From Coccinella septempunctata (taxonomy: Eukaryota > Arthropoda > Insecta > Coleoptera > Coccinellidae), in assembly GCF_907165205.1 (NCBI RefSeq), contig NC_058194.1:22382856-22446855 (forward strand): a stretch of 64,000 nt of DNA. The letters are read 5' to 3'. The stretch's first letter is position 1. Each line of letters starts with the position of its first letter. The translations under genes were made by a program, and so were the position numbers. The notes beneath the pieces were generated by a model. The model was not told where the DNA came from and searched no databases. It worked only from the letters and a program-made list of their open reading frames with translations. Below, piece by piece: positions 47,435 to 58,202 of this stretch.

Positions 47435-48829
47435 CACTGCGCAAAAAATTGACGCACATTCTGAAAATCTCAATTTTAATGAAAGTTAACTCTACATTGA
47501 CTTTATAACTTATTTTTTATGTTCTCTCAGGAAGGTTTTGAACGAAACAAGACACATTAAATAGAAGAAAAATTCAGGATTTCACCGAATCTTATGTGAA
47601 AGAAGAGAAATGAACCATTTTCAAAATACTGAAATGCTGATAAGTGATTTAATACTTGGTATTTCCACCCCTTGCGTTAATTACAGCTCGGCAACGATGG
47701 TTCATACTCAAAATAAGTGATCTTAAAATGTTCTGATCTAATCCTTCCCAGATCTCTCCGAGTTGGATTCCTAAGTCATTAAGAGTAGCTGGATGATTTT
47801 CTGAACATCTCAGCCTTCTATTGAGGTTGTCCCATACCTGCTCAATCGGATTGAGATCTGGACTTCTTGCTGGCCATTGCATTCGAGAGACTTCAACCTC
47901 TTCAAGGTACTCCTGAACGATGCGCGCACGATGGGGTCTGGCATTATCGTCCATAAAAATGAAATTTTCACCAATGTATGGGGCAATTGGCACTACATGC
48001 TCTTCAAGAATGTTCCTTATATACTTATCAGCCTTCATAGCTCCATTATCAACGACCACTAGGTCTGTGCGAGCAGTTAAAGATATTCCACCCCATACCA
48101 TAATCGATCCTCCCCCGAAACCAGTAGTATTCAGGAAATTGCACTGAGCATATCTTTCGTGTGGACGTCTGTATACAAGGGAACGTCGATCACAATGGTA
48201 GAGGCAGAATCTATACTCATCTGTGAAGAGAACTCTTTCCCAATCGGCCTCTTATTGTCTGAGTGCTAATTTGCACCTCATGAGGTTGCTCAAGCTGAAT
48301 TTGAAGGAGGCGAGCGATTGCAAACCGTTGTCTCAACGAAGAAACTCTCAAGTAACGTTCTTGAATGGCAGTTGTTACCCGTGGTCTACCCTGTCCTGGT
48401 CTTCGGACATTCATACCTGTCTCCCTGAATCGCTGCAACATTCTGGACACACTTGTATGGGAAACTCCAAACCTTTCTGCAATTCTTGTGTATGTCCACC
48501 CTTCCTCGCGCAAAACTACCGCTTGGGCACATTCCTCTTGGGTCAGAGTGCGTGTTTCGCGTTGCATAGCGATCGAGTGTAGAAAATCAAACGAAAGAAA
48601 AACTATTGATCACTAGAATTGATCGAGAACAGCTCATTTAAGAATGGAGCCAATACATTCAAAATCTGATAATACAGAAAAAAACATCTGTATTGAAGAA
48701 AACCGTTGAAAGTGGATAACATATGCATGCATAATTCTGATAAAAATATTATAATTATCATTGAGAACACATTCAGTTGTAGAATAAATTTGAGATTTCC
48801 ATAATGTGCGCAAATTTTTTTGCGCAGGG
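47435..48829 (-). mobile_element. Tc1-like element, ~1.4 kb
   Basis: Inverted ends: left cactgcgcaaaaaattgacg then cacattctg; right, in reverse complement, ccctgcgcaaaaaaatttgc then gcacattatg. TA flanks both ends (47433-47434 and 48830-48831). It encodes a Tc1-type transposase on the minus strand with an internal deletion. Confidence 0.9.
47649..48567 (-). pseudogene. Tc1-like DD34E transposase with internal deletion
   Basis: N-terminal part (48567-48217) carries the paired-like HTH domains: MQRETRTLTQEECAQAVVLR, EGWTYTRIAERFGVSHTSVS and GRPRVTTAIQERYLRVSSLR. The second part, in another frame, has LFTDEYRFCL (first catalytic D, about 48225), SIMVWGGISL, FIFMDDNARPHRAR (second D) and ARSPDLNPIEQVWD with the final E 34 residues later (DD34E), ending at 47649. 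Between QTIRG and DWERVLFTDE some tens of residues expected in Tc1 proteins are missing and the frame changes, near 48240. All three catalytic residues survive, but the enzyme cannot be made from this copy. Typical intact length is ~340 residues. Confidence 0.88.
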
Positions 48830-48831
48830 TA

Positions 48832-49469
48832 TTTTCTTGTCAATGCCGACCAATTGAAGAGTGATGGAGTGCTTTTGAAGTGTTATCAAAAACATGTAAA
48901 TGTACAACAATTAAAACAGGAATTTCGTAATCTGTCCTGCTGCACTAAAACATAAACAAGATGAATTAAGTCAGAATGATTATAATTGAGTTTAAGTGAT
49001 CACGGTAGTCTTACTGACAACTTCGAATTCACCGGACTACCAATAATCCTCAATCGTATCATTATCTGGCCTATATCAGGGCCTAGCACTGCCTTTCTGC
49101 CTGTTAGATGTCAGACTTCCCCAAACAGGTGTCATGGAGAGATGAGATTATTCCACAACCCTGGATCCCAGCCAAGCTTGATTGAACTTCATCATTCATT
49201 AAGGGAAGAGACTTATCGCGTTATTTCCCGTGCACTCTATTGACCCTGGAAGTTTCAATCAAAGTTGCAGTTAATTGATCGCTAGTGCTGGTTGAGAGGG
49301 GGGCAAGAACGATGATAATGCATTTCACAAAGATCCATCAGCTCACTCAATTTTATTTGCTTTCGTTAGAGTCGAAAATAGGGCAAAAATTCATACAGGA
49401 TGGAATTCCGTTTGAATTTGTTTTGGAAAGATAAAGTATGTTTCAAGCCCCATTTGAAAGAACTATATA
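48832..49469. other. No gene recognised
   Basis: Unique DNA between the Tc1-like element and M2; the plus frame 48986-49243 has no domain. Confidence 0.55.
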
Positions 49470-49471
49470 TA

Positions 49472-50659
49472 CGAGGATATAATGAAAAATTCTTAGCCTA
49501 CTATAGAACCGAACAAAATTTCAATATCAAAATATTTCATTACTCAACATATTCTCCTCTTAATTGAATACATTTATTACAGCAAACCTGCAACATCTCT
49601 AGACCTTTTATAAAAAGTTTCTTCTTGCTCTGCAAACCAGAACTCCACAGCTTTTATTACCTCCTCGTTGGAAGAAAATTTAAGACCATTTAAACTTTCT
49701 TTCACTTGAGGAGATGATAGTCGGATGTAGTCAAATCTGGTGAATAAGGGGGGTGTTCTAGTAATTCAAACCCTAAATCACGAATTTTTTGCATGGCAAC
49801 ATGAGATTTGTGTGCAAGGGGCGTTGTCCCGCAAAAACAAAACAACTTTGGATAGCTTTCCGCGTCTTTTCCCTTTAATTTTTTTCCGTTTAGTGGTCAG
49901 TTATGTCGAATAGTAGTCTCCGGTTATTGTTCTAGTCTCATACAAAAAATCAATCATGATTACTTCATGGCAATCCCAAAAAACTGAAGCAAGAACTTTT
50001 CCAGCAGATTTTTGGACACGAAACTTCTTGGGTCTTGGAGAACCAGAGTGTCGCCAGTCCATCGATTGTTGCTTTGTTTCTGGATCGTAGAAATGTACCC
50101 AAGTCTCATCCATAGTAACAATTCGGTGTAAGAAGTCTACATCGTTTTCAAGTCGAGCACAGATCGAACGCGATGCTTCTACCCTTACACGCTTTTGGTT
50201 AACATTCAAACATTTGGGGATCCATTTTGCAGCAATTTTTCTCATGTCCATGAACTATATGATGAACGCGTTCGTATGAAATATTCAGTCCTTCAGTTAT
50301 CCGTTTCAGCCCAATTCGACTGTCTGATAAAATCAAGTTATGAATTGCATCGATATTTTCGGGCACTGACACAAATTGTCCTTCCCGATCGGCCATCATC
50401 TTAAATGGAAAATTTAGCTCTTTTGAAGCTTGCCGTCAAATTTTCCAGGGTCGAATTCGAAGGACATTGATCACCAAGGGTGTTAAGCATATCTTCGTAA
50501 ATCTGCTTTCCTCTTAACCCTTTTAAATACAGGTGCTTGAATATGGCTCGATACTTCACACTGACACTTCTAATGAGTTATTGTTCGTTGCTATGGTAAC
50601 GCAATATTTTTTTTATGCATGGAACTGGTCTGGGCTAACTAGATATCAATGCATCCTCG
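49472..50659 (-). mobile_element. Mariner M2 (both ends present)
   Basis: 1188 bp between TA dinucleotides (49470-49471 and 50660-50661). Inverted ends: left cgaggatataatgaaaaatt; right, in reverse complement, cgaggatgcattgatatcta, with tagcc(t/c)a shared a few bases further in. This is the reference full-length copy for M1 and M3. Length is normal for mariner. Confidence 0.92.
49570..50530 (-). pseudogene. Mariner transposase pseudogene (M2)
   Basis: Minus strand. The HTH half SVPENIDAIHNLILSDSRIG then SYERVHHIVH reads to about 50245. A deletion there (FVHVNLDMRKIA in M3 versus GHEKNC here) shifts the frame. The catalytic part 50251-49901 has AKWIPKCLNVNQKRVRVEAS, VTMDETWVHFYDPETKQQSM (first D), SPRPKKF and VLASVFWDCHEVIMIDFL, with a stop at 49901. 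After it, FLRDNAP (second D) and HPPYSPDLTTSD (third D, 34 residues on) can be read in shifted frames near 49830 and 49730. Several lesions; not functional. Confidence 0.88.
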
Positions 50660-50661
50660 TA

Positions 50662-52064
50662 CAACCACCCATAATAGATTTTACCATCCGAGAACGAATA
50701 AAATGTCCGATAATTCGAAACTTTCTGATTGAAAACAACATCCACATCTTGTAAAAAATATCTCACTATATACCAACCTCGCAGTTCATCAATAAACCGC
50801 GAACACAAGGAAAGAGAATAACGGATTAGGTTTCATTTATTAAATTTTCTCGTTTATAACCGAATTACTCCATTCAGTATTCGAAAAGCATGTTGTAGGT
50901 ATGCATGGAAGAATATTTCAGTGTTTGTTTTCTCCCTCTTCATCCAGTATTCCACAGAATGTAGAAAAATGGAGATATTTTTGTTGGCAAAATGAAAACG
51001 ATCGTAACTGAGGATGTCTAGAATATAATTCTGGATGCGAAATTCGAAAAACGTCTGATTTTCCAATTGAGCTGATTGCTCCATATCACAAAGGCTTTTT
51101 CAGTCAGAATCAGAAACACTATAATATAATTTGAAAGTGAGTGGTAGGATCTTGAAAAGGAGAAAAGTGTCCGACCCAACTGAAATGACCTAATTATTTG
51201 TTCCTTTTCCATAGTGTTTTTTTGTAGATTCTAGAAAACCAAACTTCCCTTCACCACTGCGCAACTATTACGCATTTAGAAACATAAAACTTTGAAGGAA
51301 AGACTGTAAAAGAATTATCTTATACTCATCCAGCCTCAGGAGCGAGATGACAACTATGAGAACTCTTCAGAAATCCACCAGACTACAGTGGATCATTTCG
51401 GAATCCTCAGCGCAATCCAAGGAATTCGCATTCTGGAACAGAACCTCACAAAATAGAGAAACAGTCGAAAAGTTAGACTGTTTCCCATTCTGACGTCGCC
51501 ATATATCATAATCCGGGTCGAATTTATCATCCATCAAGACAGGATTTATCATCGTGAGTTATAGATAAGGAAGAAGCTGGTGTTCTGGAGAAGAAGAGCA
51601 ACAGAGTATCAAACTCGAGATCCAGAAACTTATCTGAAGGAAGTTTGGAGCTCACGTAACCCTTTATGTTTATTATAGAGATACTCATATGCGCCAAAAC
51701 TTTCCGCTAAGTGTATAAAATTTTACGATGTTTCTAACTTTTCGAGGCGGTGGAATCGATGCGTCCTGGATGTTCCGAGATTTTATATCGAAGTATTCGG
51801 AAAACGTGAACAGGTGTCATGGAAGGATAATTTTGAGCACTGGATGCTCAATATAGAAAAGTTCTTATTACTTCTTCTTTCCGAATCTTTCCAGGGTTGC
51901 CTCATCCGAACTGCTTTCCCATTTCCTGATGTAATGCAGGAAATTTATGTTTAAATACACAGTATGGTGCAGAAAAAACTACCGATATTTCTTTCTTCTT
52001 GAAAAGTTCATTGGGGAATGAAGATGCCAAACTGTAAACAACAATTTTCACAGGAGTAAAGAAT
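50662..52064. other. No gene recognised
   Basis: Unique AT-rich DNA with short unconserved frames only (50854-51212 and 51367-51552). Confidence 0.55.
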
Positions 52065-52120
52065 CCAAACGCAACTGTAGACTGGTTTCGGGTCTACAGT
52101 CAGTACAGTGTAGCGCTGAA

Positions 52121-53235
52121 TCTTTTTTTTTTGTGTAGCAGGAGAAAAATCTGCAAGTCAGACGAACCACCCCCTCCTGAGGGGGAACAAGTGTGGGGAT
52201 TCTCATTCTCCTGAGCTCGAGACCCACTAAAAACCCTTAACTGCTTCTTGAACATTGGTTCTGGGCATTTGCCTATAAACCGTTCATCTCTCAGTGGCCT
52301 GAATTCTTTTGATATGGCTCTTTGCCGCGAAAACCCAGGCAACTGATCCATAAGACAGTTGAGTCCTAGCAACGGCTTTAATAATCTTCAATTTTGTCTC
52401 TTTCGACATGTGGCTTCTTCTTCATATCAGAGGGTAGAGTCTATTCATCGCTACTTTCGTTTTGTCGATTGCTTGTTTGATATGGCTTTACCAAGTGTGT
52501 CCTTTGTCAAGCGTTATTCCCAAATATTTGGCTTCATTTTTCCAATCGATTTCTTCGCCGTCAACTTCTAGATTCGTTGTGGGTTACAGTCTTCACTTCT
52601 GAAGTATTATTGCTTGTCTCTTTTGTCCATTGAGCTTGATTTTCCTCTTTATGCACCAGTCATTTGTTTCGTCAATCATTTCTTGTAGAACTTACTTCTG
52701 GGTTGCGGTGTCGAGTTGCTATGCCTGTGTCGTCAGCATAAAACGTTAGCATGGTTCTTGGATTCTTCGGAATATCGTGAATGTATATGTTGGACAGAAG
52801 TGGCCCAAGTACTGACCCTTGAGGTACTCCAGCCTCTTTATCTTTCATTCTCCTTCCACTTCCACTTTAACGTTTAACTTCAATTTTTTTAGATAATTCC
52901 TGATCAACTAGCATATTTTGATCGGATATCCAGCACATCTCATCTTATATATTAAGCCTTCATGCCAAACTATGCAGAATGCTCTGGCGACGTCTAGTAA
53001 AACAAGACCTGTAGCTTGTTTATTTTGGAATCCCGCTGTAATATATTCTGTGGGGTTGCTCTGTTGAATCCGAAATGTTCTGGTGGTATTAGTTTCAGAT
53101 TTTCGATTTTCTCATTTATCCTCGTGGCTATAATTCTTTCTACTACTTTTCCTAACGCCGACAGTAGACTTATAGGTCTTCAGTTTCGTGGGAACTTCTT
53201 CTCTTCGAATTGTTTATTGAACACTATTACTGACT
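52121..53235 (-). mobile_element. Jockey-type LINE, copy E, inside U
   Basis: Minus strand. The tail end is at 52122 (T-run, gtgtagcagga), followed by the shared 3' UTR, to about 52297. There the sequence jumps to the RT thumb (tctttgccgcgaaaacccag) with ~300 bp deleted, and continues through the RT core up to 53235, further 5' than any other copy. Confidence 0.85.
52300..53232 (-). pseudogene. Jockey-type reverse transcriptase fragment (copy E)
   Basis: Minus strand, from the 5' side: SVIVFNKQFEEKKFPRN, a stop, then RPISLLSALGKVVERIIATR, INEKIENLKLIPPEHFGFNR (the first conserved RT blocks), a damaged AFDRVWH region (AFCIVWHEGLIYK), PQGSVLGPLL, the YADD region (reading FYADDTG with a changed first residue) and the thumb. 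There are multiple frameshifts and stops. It supplies the most N-terminal RT sequence of the five copies and so helps rebuild the family alignment, but is itself dead. Confidence 0.82.
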
Positions 53236-53577
53236 GAATATTACAAACGTAGCAAGGAGTCTTAAACGAAATGGGCCGACGTTTTGAGACATTTTCATCA
53301 CATTGCGCCACCTGTCCCACAAAGACTGAAATAAAACCTAGCTTTCTCTGCAGAATCCTACACAAATTCATGACTCCTCAAATTTAACTACTACCTGGAG
53401 TCATCAAATGTGAAACAATTCGTCAAGCGACCGCAGATAAGTCAAAACAGCTCACTCGCAAGACTACATGCGGTAGGGAAATACTATGAAAATGGAGTAT
53501 CAGTAGCGTTGACTTCAGCGCTACACTGTACTCTCGAGGGACAATGATTCCGAAACCGGTCTACAGTTGCGTTTGGA

Positions 53578-54204
53578 AGTTTCGACTCACTGATTTTTTG
53601 CAATCATTTAGAGACCACATGTATGAATTCTACAAATGAATTTTGGTTGAATTTACTCAAAAAATAGCAAGTTCTAGAAGCGCATTGAAATCATGTGAAT
53701 CATTCGGAAATATCAAAACGAATCCTTTTATCGATAGGCCCATATGATGAGTTATTCCACTAATATCTTCAAATTCATGTGGGAGGTATTCATATCGATT
53801 CCTAAATTCACCTCCATTTCCCATCTATTCATTTCCAGAATACTTGCCATTAACATTGAGATTCCCTTAGTCGTTCCGGAATTTTATGGTTATAGACGTG
53901 AGTATATTGACCACCCCACTGGTTTGGAGATGGATAGCCGTGCCTATCGATGTTATTCTCTTTTCTGGATCGTCTGTTCCATTAGAGTGACAGACGGTGG
54001 AAATGTTGAGGCAGTAAGGTTTCCTCATGGACCCATGTCTATTCATGCCTTTTCGGAGGTTCATGTCGTTTTTTTAAGATTAGCAGTGTGAGTTGGCGGA
54101 TCAGGACTGAATATCAATAACGAATTGTCATCCTCAAAGTCGAATTCAAATCTTTTAGATTCACTCAAAGGAATCTGAGAGCAGTATCTGTGTTCGTAGT
54201 GATG
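53578..54204. other. No gene recognised
   Basis: The region 53870-54090 is open on both strands and a little richer in GC. It was checked for Ig-domain exons of the DIP-like gene on the minus strand, without a match. Confidence 0.5.
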
Positions 54205-54468
54205 TACGAGGATGTATTGTATTGATATCTAGTTAGTCTAGACTAGTTCCATTCGTGAGGAAAATTTTTCGTTACCATAGCAACGAACGATAACCCTTTG
54301 AAAGTGTCAGTGTGAAGTTTGAGGTAAAAAAAGTGAACCCCAGTACGCAATAAATAAAAAGAATGAAGATGTCCACCGAAATTGTGAAAATCGAAAAATT
54401 GGAGTATCGAGGCCATCATCAAGTACATGCATTTAAAAGGGTTTGAAGATAAGTAGATTGACGAAGAT

Positions 54469-55360
54469 ATGCTGAATACCCTTGGTGATCTATGTCCTTC
54501 GTATGCGACCATGAAAAATTGGACTGCAAGCTTCAAAAGAGGTAAATTTTTTGACCGATCGGGAAGGCCAGATTCTGTGTCAGTCCCCGAAAATATCGAT
54601 GCAGTTCATAACATGATTTTATCAGACCGTCGAATTGGTCTGAAACGGATATCTGAAGCATTGAATATTTCATACGAACGCGTTCATTATATAGTTCACG
54701 TCAATTTGGACATGAGAAAAATTGCTGCAAAATGGATCCCCAAATGTTTGAATGTTGACCAAAAGCGTGCAAGGGTAGAAGCATCGAGTTCGATCTGTGC
54801 TCGATTTGAAAACAATGAATACTTCCTAAACCGAATTGTTACTATGGATGGAACTTGGGTAGATTTCTACGATCCAGAAACAAAGCAACAATCGATGTAA
54901 TGGCGACACTCTGGTTCTCCAAGACCTAAGAAGTTTCGTGTCCAAAAAACTGTTGCAAAAGTTCTTGCTTCATTTTTTGGGATTGCCATGGAGTAATCAT
55001 GATTGATTTTCTGGATAAGGGTAGAACAATAACCGAAGATTATTATTCGACATTACTGACACTCTAAAAAATTAAACAGAAAAGACGCGGAAAGCTATCC
55101 AAAGATGGTTTGTTTTTGCAGGACAACGCCCCTGCACACAAATCCCATGTTGCCATGCAAAATCTTCCTGATTTAGGGTTTGAACTACTAGAACACCCCC
55201 CTTGTTCACCAGATTTGACTCCATCCGACTTTCATCTCTTTCCTCAACTGAAAAGAAAGTTTAAAAGGTCGTAAATTTTCTTCCAACGAGAAGGTTATAA
55301 AAGCTGTGGAGGACTGGTTTGCAGAGCAAAAAGAAACATTTTTTTTGAAAGATCTAGAGA
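54469..55360 (+). pseudogene. Mariner transposase pseudogene (M3)
   Basis: The frame 54469-54900 reads PSYATMKNWTASFKRG, SVPENIDAVHNMILSDRRIG, LNISYERVHYIVHVNLDMRK, WIPKCLNVDQKRARVEAS and VTMDGTWVDFYDPETKQQSM, then a TAA. The conserved E of MDETW is G here. The first catalytic D is kept. After the stop, shifted frames give SPRPKKF, FLQDNAPAHKSH (second D) near 55116-55155 and PPCSPDLTPSDF (third D) near 55190-55230. Non-functional, but the best-preserved N-terminal half of the three related copies. Confidence 0.88.
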
Positions 55361-55430
55361 CGTTGCAGGTTCGCTATAATAAATATTATATCCAATTGAG
55401 AGGAGAATATGTTGAGTAATAAAATATTTT

Positions 55431-55974
55431 TCCGCCGACCCCTTAATAATAGCATTGTTTAACGTACACGAAATTAGCTGTTAATAAACCCTCTTATTGG
55501 TTAATTTCCTATTAATGCATTATTGTCATGGAGATCGGACATAGAAGTATTCAGCAGCTTCCCAAATAATTATTTCATTTGTATGTAGCATTGATTTTCG
55601 TAGTACCTAGCGGGTGAATTGAGAAGAGATGAATTGTGGAGGTTGCAGAAAAATTATGATGGTTAGAGAGTAATCAATTTATCTATGAACTACAACTCCA
55701 TCTTACACCAGCTCCACACATTCTTTAACAGATATCATAGGGACTGATATCAATGTGATTTACTCAAAATGTCACAACTCGAAAATGCCCTCTATGGACT
55801 TCTCGAATTGTTTGATCGGCCGCATAAATATCAACATTCCGATATGAGCATAGAAAATTTATAAGGTGTCAAATTTGACTAGGTATCGATAGAAAATCGC
55901 TTCGCTCGCTCGTTAAAATATCTCAATCATTAATCGCTTTTATTAATAACCTTGTTGATTAAATAACCATTAAC
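55431..55974. other. 544-bp insertion inside M3, unidentified
   Basis: Sequence absent from M2 at the same place (M2 reads aaatattttgatattgaaat in reverse complement). It is AT-rich with no long frame. It begins ccgccgaccccttaataat and ends aaataaccattaac. The two edges both contain ttaata/ttaatg-like strings, but no clear TIR or duplication could be established. Could be a solo MITE or other short insertion. Confidence 0.6.
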
Positions 55975-56030
55975 ATTGAAATTTTGTTCGGTTCTATAGT
56001 AGGCCAAGAATTTTTCAGTATATCCTCGTA

Positions 56031-56899
56031 TATACACCTCCATCCCACAAAATAAAGTCTTTCAATCTTTCAGGTCTGGACTACATTCGTCCCTAATCTT
56101 CAACTGAGAAAAACATCAGAAGATCCTCAACGTCACATCCGAATAAAATCAAGCGTTTTGCAAAAAAATCCAAAGTGAATTCAATAATGAAATCCCAAGG
56201 GAGCACTCAGACACCTATAAATATCTCAATATTCTTCGAGTCCAGCCGGCGTTCGGCACAATCGAAGTTCACACGGAAAATATATAAGAAAATGGAGGGA
56301 CGAAGGACATTGTTTTCCGTCTACATTTTACGGCCTCTGCGACCTCTCGGGTCAAGCGGCAGGATAACAATGACACACTCCACCCTCCAGCAGCCGTCTG
56401 CGGAAACACTTCGGCATAGGTGTCCCCCACAGACCGATACCGCTCCGTCCTATCACCTTTTCCGTAGTTTTAAACAAATTTTCGTTACCGGTTCCCGCGA
56501 AACAGAATCGGATGTGAAAATTCAAGCGGCGAAGAACTGGCGGAGCCGATTTTCTGGTCAGATAATTCGGTCGGCTCAAGTGTTAGGACGTCGTTTTGAT
56601 AACAGGATATAGTCGGTTCAGCTCAATGACGGCACATTCGACTTTATGGTTTTCCATCTCCTTTGTTTCCGCGCAACTTGGACGTTATGTGGCATCCCGG
56701 TGATTGGGTTTGGATGGAATGAGAGTATGCAAATTTTATCTGATGTCGGGGGTGAAGGTGGATTGTAGGTATTCACGTGTGTGGTCGGTTTCGAGTTTGA
56801 CCTTTTTTTACAGGAGCTCTGGACATTTACAGTTTTGGAGTTTTTGGCAATCACTTCAGCGTGTGATTAGCTGAAATGATCCTAATGCACTTCCAATAG
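56031..56899. other. No gene recognised; GC-richer open patch
   Basis: 56175-56612 is open for 145 codons on the plus strand and 75 on the minus, in a patch with more G+C than its surroundings. Neither product has a known domain, and no splice-bounded exon stands out. It may be unassigned transcribed sequence or chance. Confidence 0.45.
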
Positions 56900-58169
56900 T
56901 TGGGGAGCTGACGATGCTAAATTGGAATTTACTGGAGCGTTGTAGAGACCTAGTGGTTTTTGAAGATTAGATGGTAGAAAGAAAAAAAGCGGTGGGGAAA
57001 GCCTCTAAAAGTTTTCAAAGATGTGAAAAAATCGTCAGGTGTATATACCCGAGCTTGTCAGGTTGAGATACTGTATATGCTCTACGTGTATCTGATAATA
57101 AATTCATGTTGATCTGACAGTTTGCGTGGTGGGGCTGGCCATACGGAAGAGTTGAAAATGGTAAAAAAACATTTTTTTTCGAGCGTGTCAGAGTTTTGGA
57201 TATGTTAACAGGATCACAAGGAAGCTACTTTTCGAGAGACTGATAATTCGGGCGTGAACCAAGGTCATTCTGGTCCTTTGAAAATGCAAAAAAAAGTCAT
57301 TACTTGTACATATCGAGCGTGTCAGTTTTTCATACAGATGGTTCATCTTCGTGTTGCCGACGTGTTGACTTATTAATCTAACACTAATCAGGGAAGTTTT
57401 CTTAATCTGACAGTTTGAGGATGATAACAATGCATTTGTTTTGAAAAACCTCTCTTCTTATACCTCTAATAGATTCTGTATTCATTATGAAAGTTTTAAA
57501 TAATGAAATTCTATACAACTTTGGTCTGAAGCAATGTTACATAAATTTAACCGTTTTCGAGTTAAAGGGAGATATGGGCCAGTAGTATAGCCACACACGC
57601 AAAAGACCAAGGTCAATGTAGAAACCCAGTCTTATGTAATTTAATCGCCATATATCTCAAAAACGTTCGAACGTAGAAAAAATTGCTTTGGACAAAATTT
57701 GTAGAAAATGTTATGCTCTACAACTTTTATGATGAATGCGAAAACAATTTGAAATCCAGGAGAGGAGATAATTCAAAAAAACTGATTTTTGTGACATAAA
57801 TGGCCAATTTTTATTGTCGGCTTGCTGAAACTGTCAAATTATAAATTTTCCAGTATTCTCTATAAGCTTCAAAATAAGAAAAACAGCAGCGGCACTGGAA
57901 AATGTACACGTGCCGTTTTTTTTTGCAAGTTTGGCGCTCTAACAAACATTTTCGTCAGATTAAGAGAATATATACATGTAATTACCCACATATATCTTAA
58001 TCTGACAGGCTCAGATATGTATAATGATCGTTTTTTTTACTATTCTGAAAGGCTGTCCTAGACAATTCCACCTATACAGGGGGATTTTTGGTAGAGGTAC
58101 AAGGTAGTATTTATCTGCCCTTATATGACACGCTCGAATAAATTCCAAATTTTCCTCTTGGGCTCCCCA
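56900..58169. mobile_element. S-family element, copy S4 (complete, 1270 bp)
   Basis: Both ends are present: ttggggagctgacgatgcta at 56900 and ctcttgggctccccaa ending at 58169, so the terminal inverted repeat is only ttggggagc. The S motif CGAGCGTGTCAG or a close variant lies at 57050, 57180 and 57313 (plus) and at 58002 and 58126 (minus). The middle (about 57440-57790) is a degenerate inverted repeat of blocks like attatgaaagtttta and caacttttatgatgaatgcg. No open frame above ~80 codons. Flanks (ccaatag / ttacaaac) show no clear duplication. A non-autonomous foldback-like DNA element of unassigned superfamily. Confidence 0.8.
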
Positions 58170-58202
58170 ATTACAAACTAATACATTTATGAAGGTATTT
58201 CG

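Larger units (their letters stand above)
52065..53577. mobile_element. Element U: inverted arms around LINE E
   Basis: The left arm (52065-52120) reads ccaaacgcaactgtagac, tggtttcgg ... and agtacagtgtagcgctgaa. The right arm, in reverse complement (53577 to about 53514), reads ccaaacgcaactgtagacc, ggtttcgg ... and agtacagtgtagcgctgaa. The left arm also contains an 8-bp perfect hairpin (ctgtagac / gtctacag, 52075-52099), while the right arm has a different insert there (attgtccctcgagag). LINE E lies directly inside the left arm and ~280 bp of unassigned sequence precede the right arm. It may be a foldback-type element, or two ends of a larger retroelement; class unknown. Confidence 0.55.
54207..56028 (+). 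mobile_element. Mariner M3, with a 544-bp insertion
   Basis: Left end cgaggatgtattgtattgat after TA (54205-54206); right end ttttcagtatatcctcg before TA (56029-56030). It aligns with M2 throughout, except that ~544 bp of foreign sequence (55431-55974) replace three bases near the right end. Total 1822 bp against 1188 in M2. Confidence 0.9.

Noticed and set aside
53744..54091. Possible second Ig exon of the DIP-like gene
   Set aside because: Minus-strand translation has FPPSVTL and GYPSPN, but in different frames, with stops between them and no consistent splice sites.
56175..56612. 145-codon plus-strand frame in a GC-richer patch
   Set aside because: Open on both strands and no recognisable product; high GC alone lengthens frames.
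56887..58180. Target-site duplication around S4
   Set aside because: Flanks ccaatag and ttacaaac do not match. Several S ends are preceded by TAG, but the other end of S4 is not, so no duplication is claimed.
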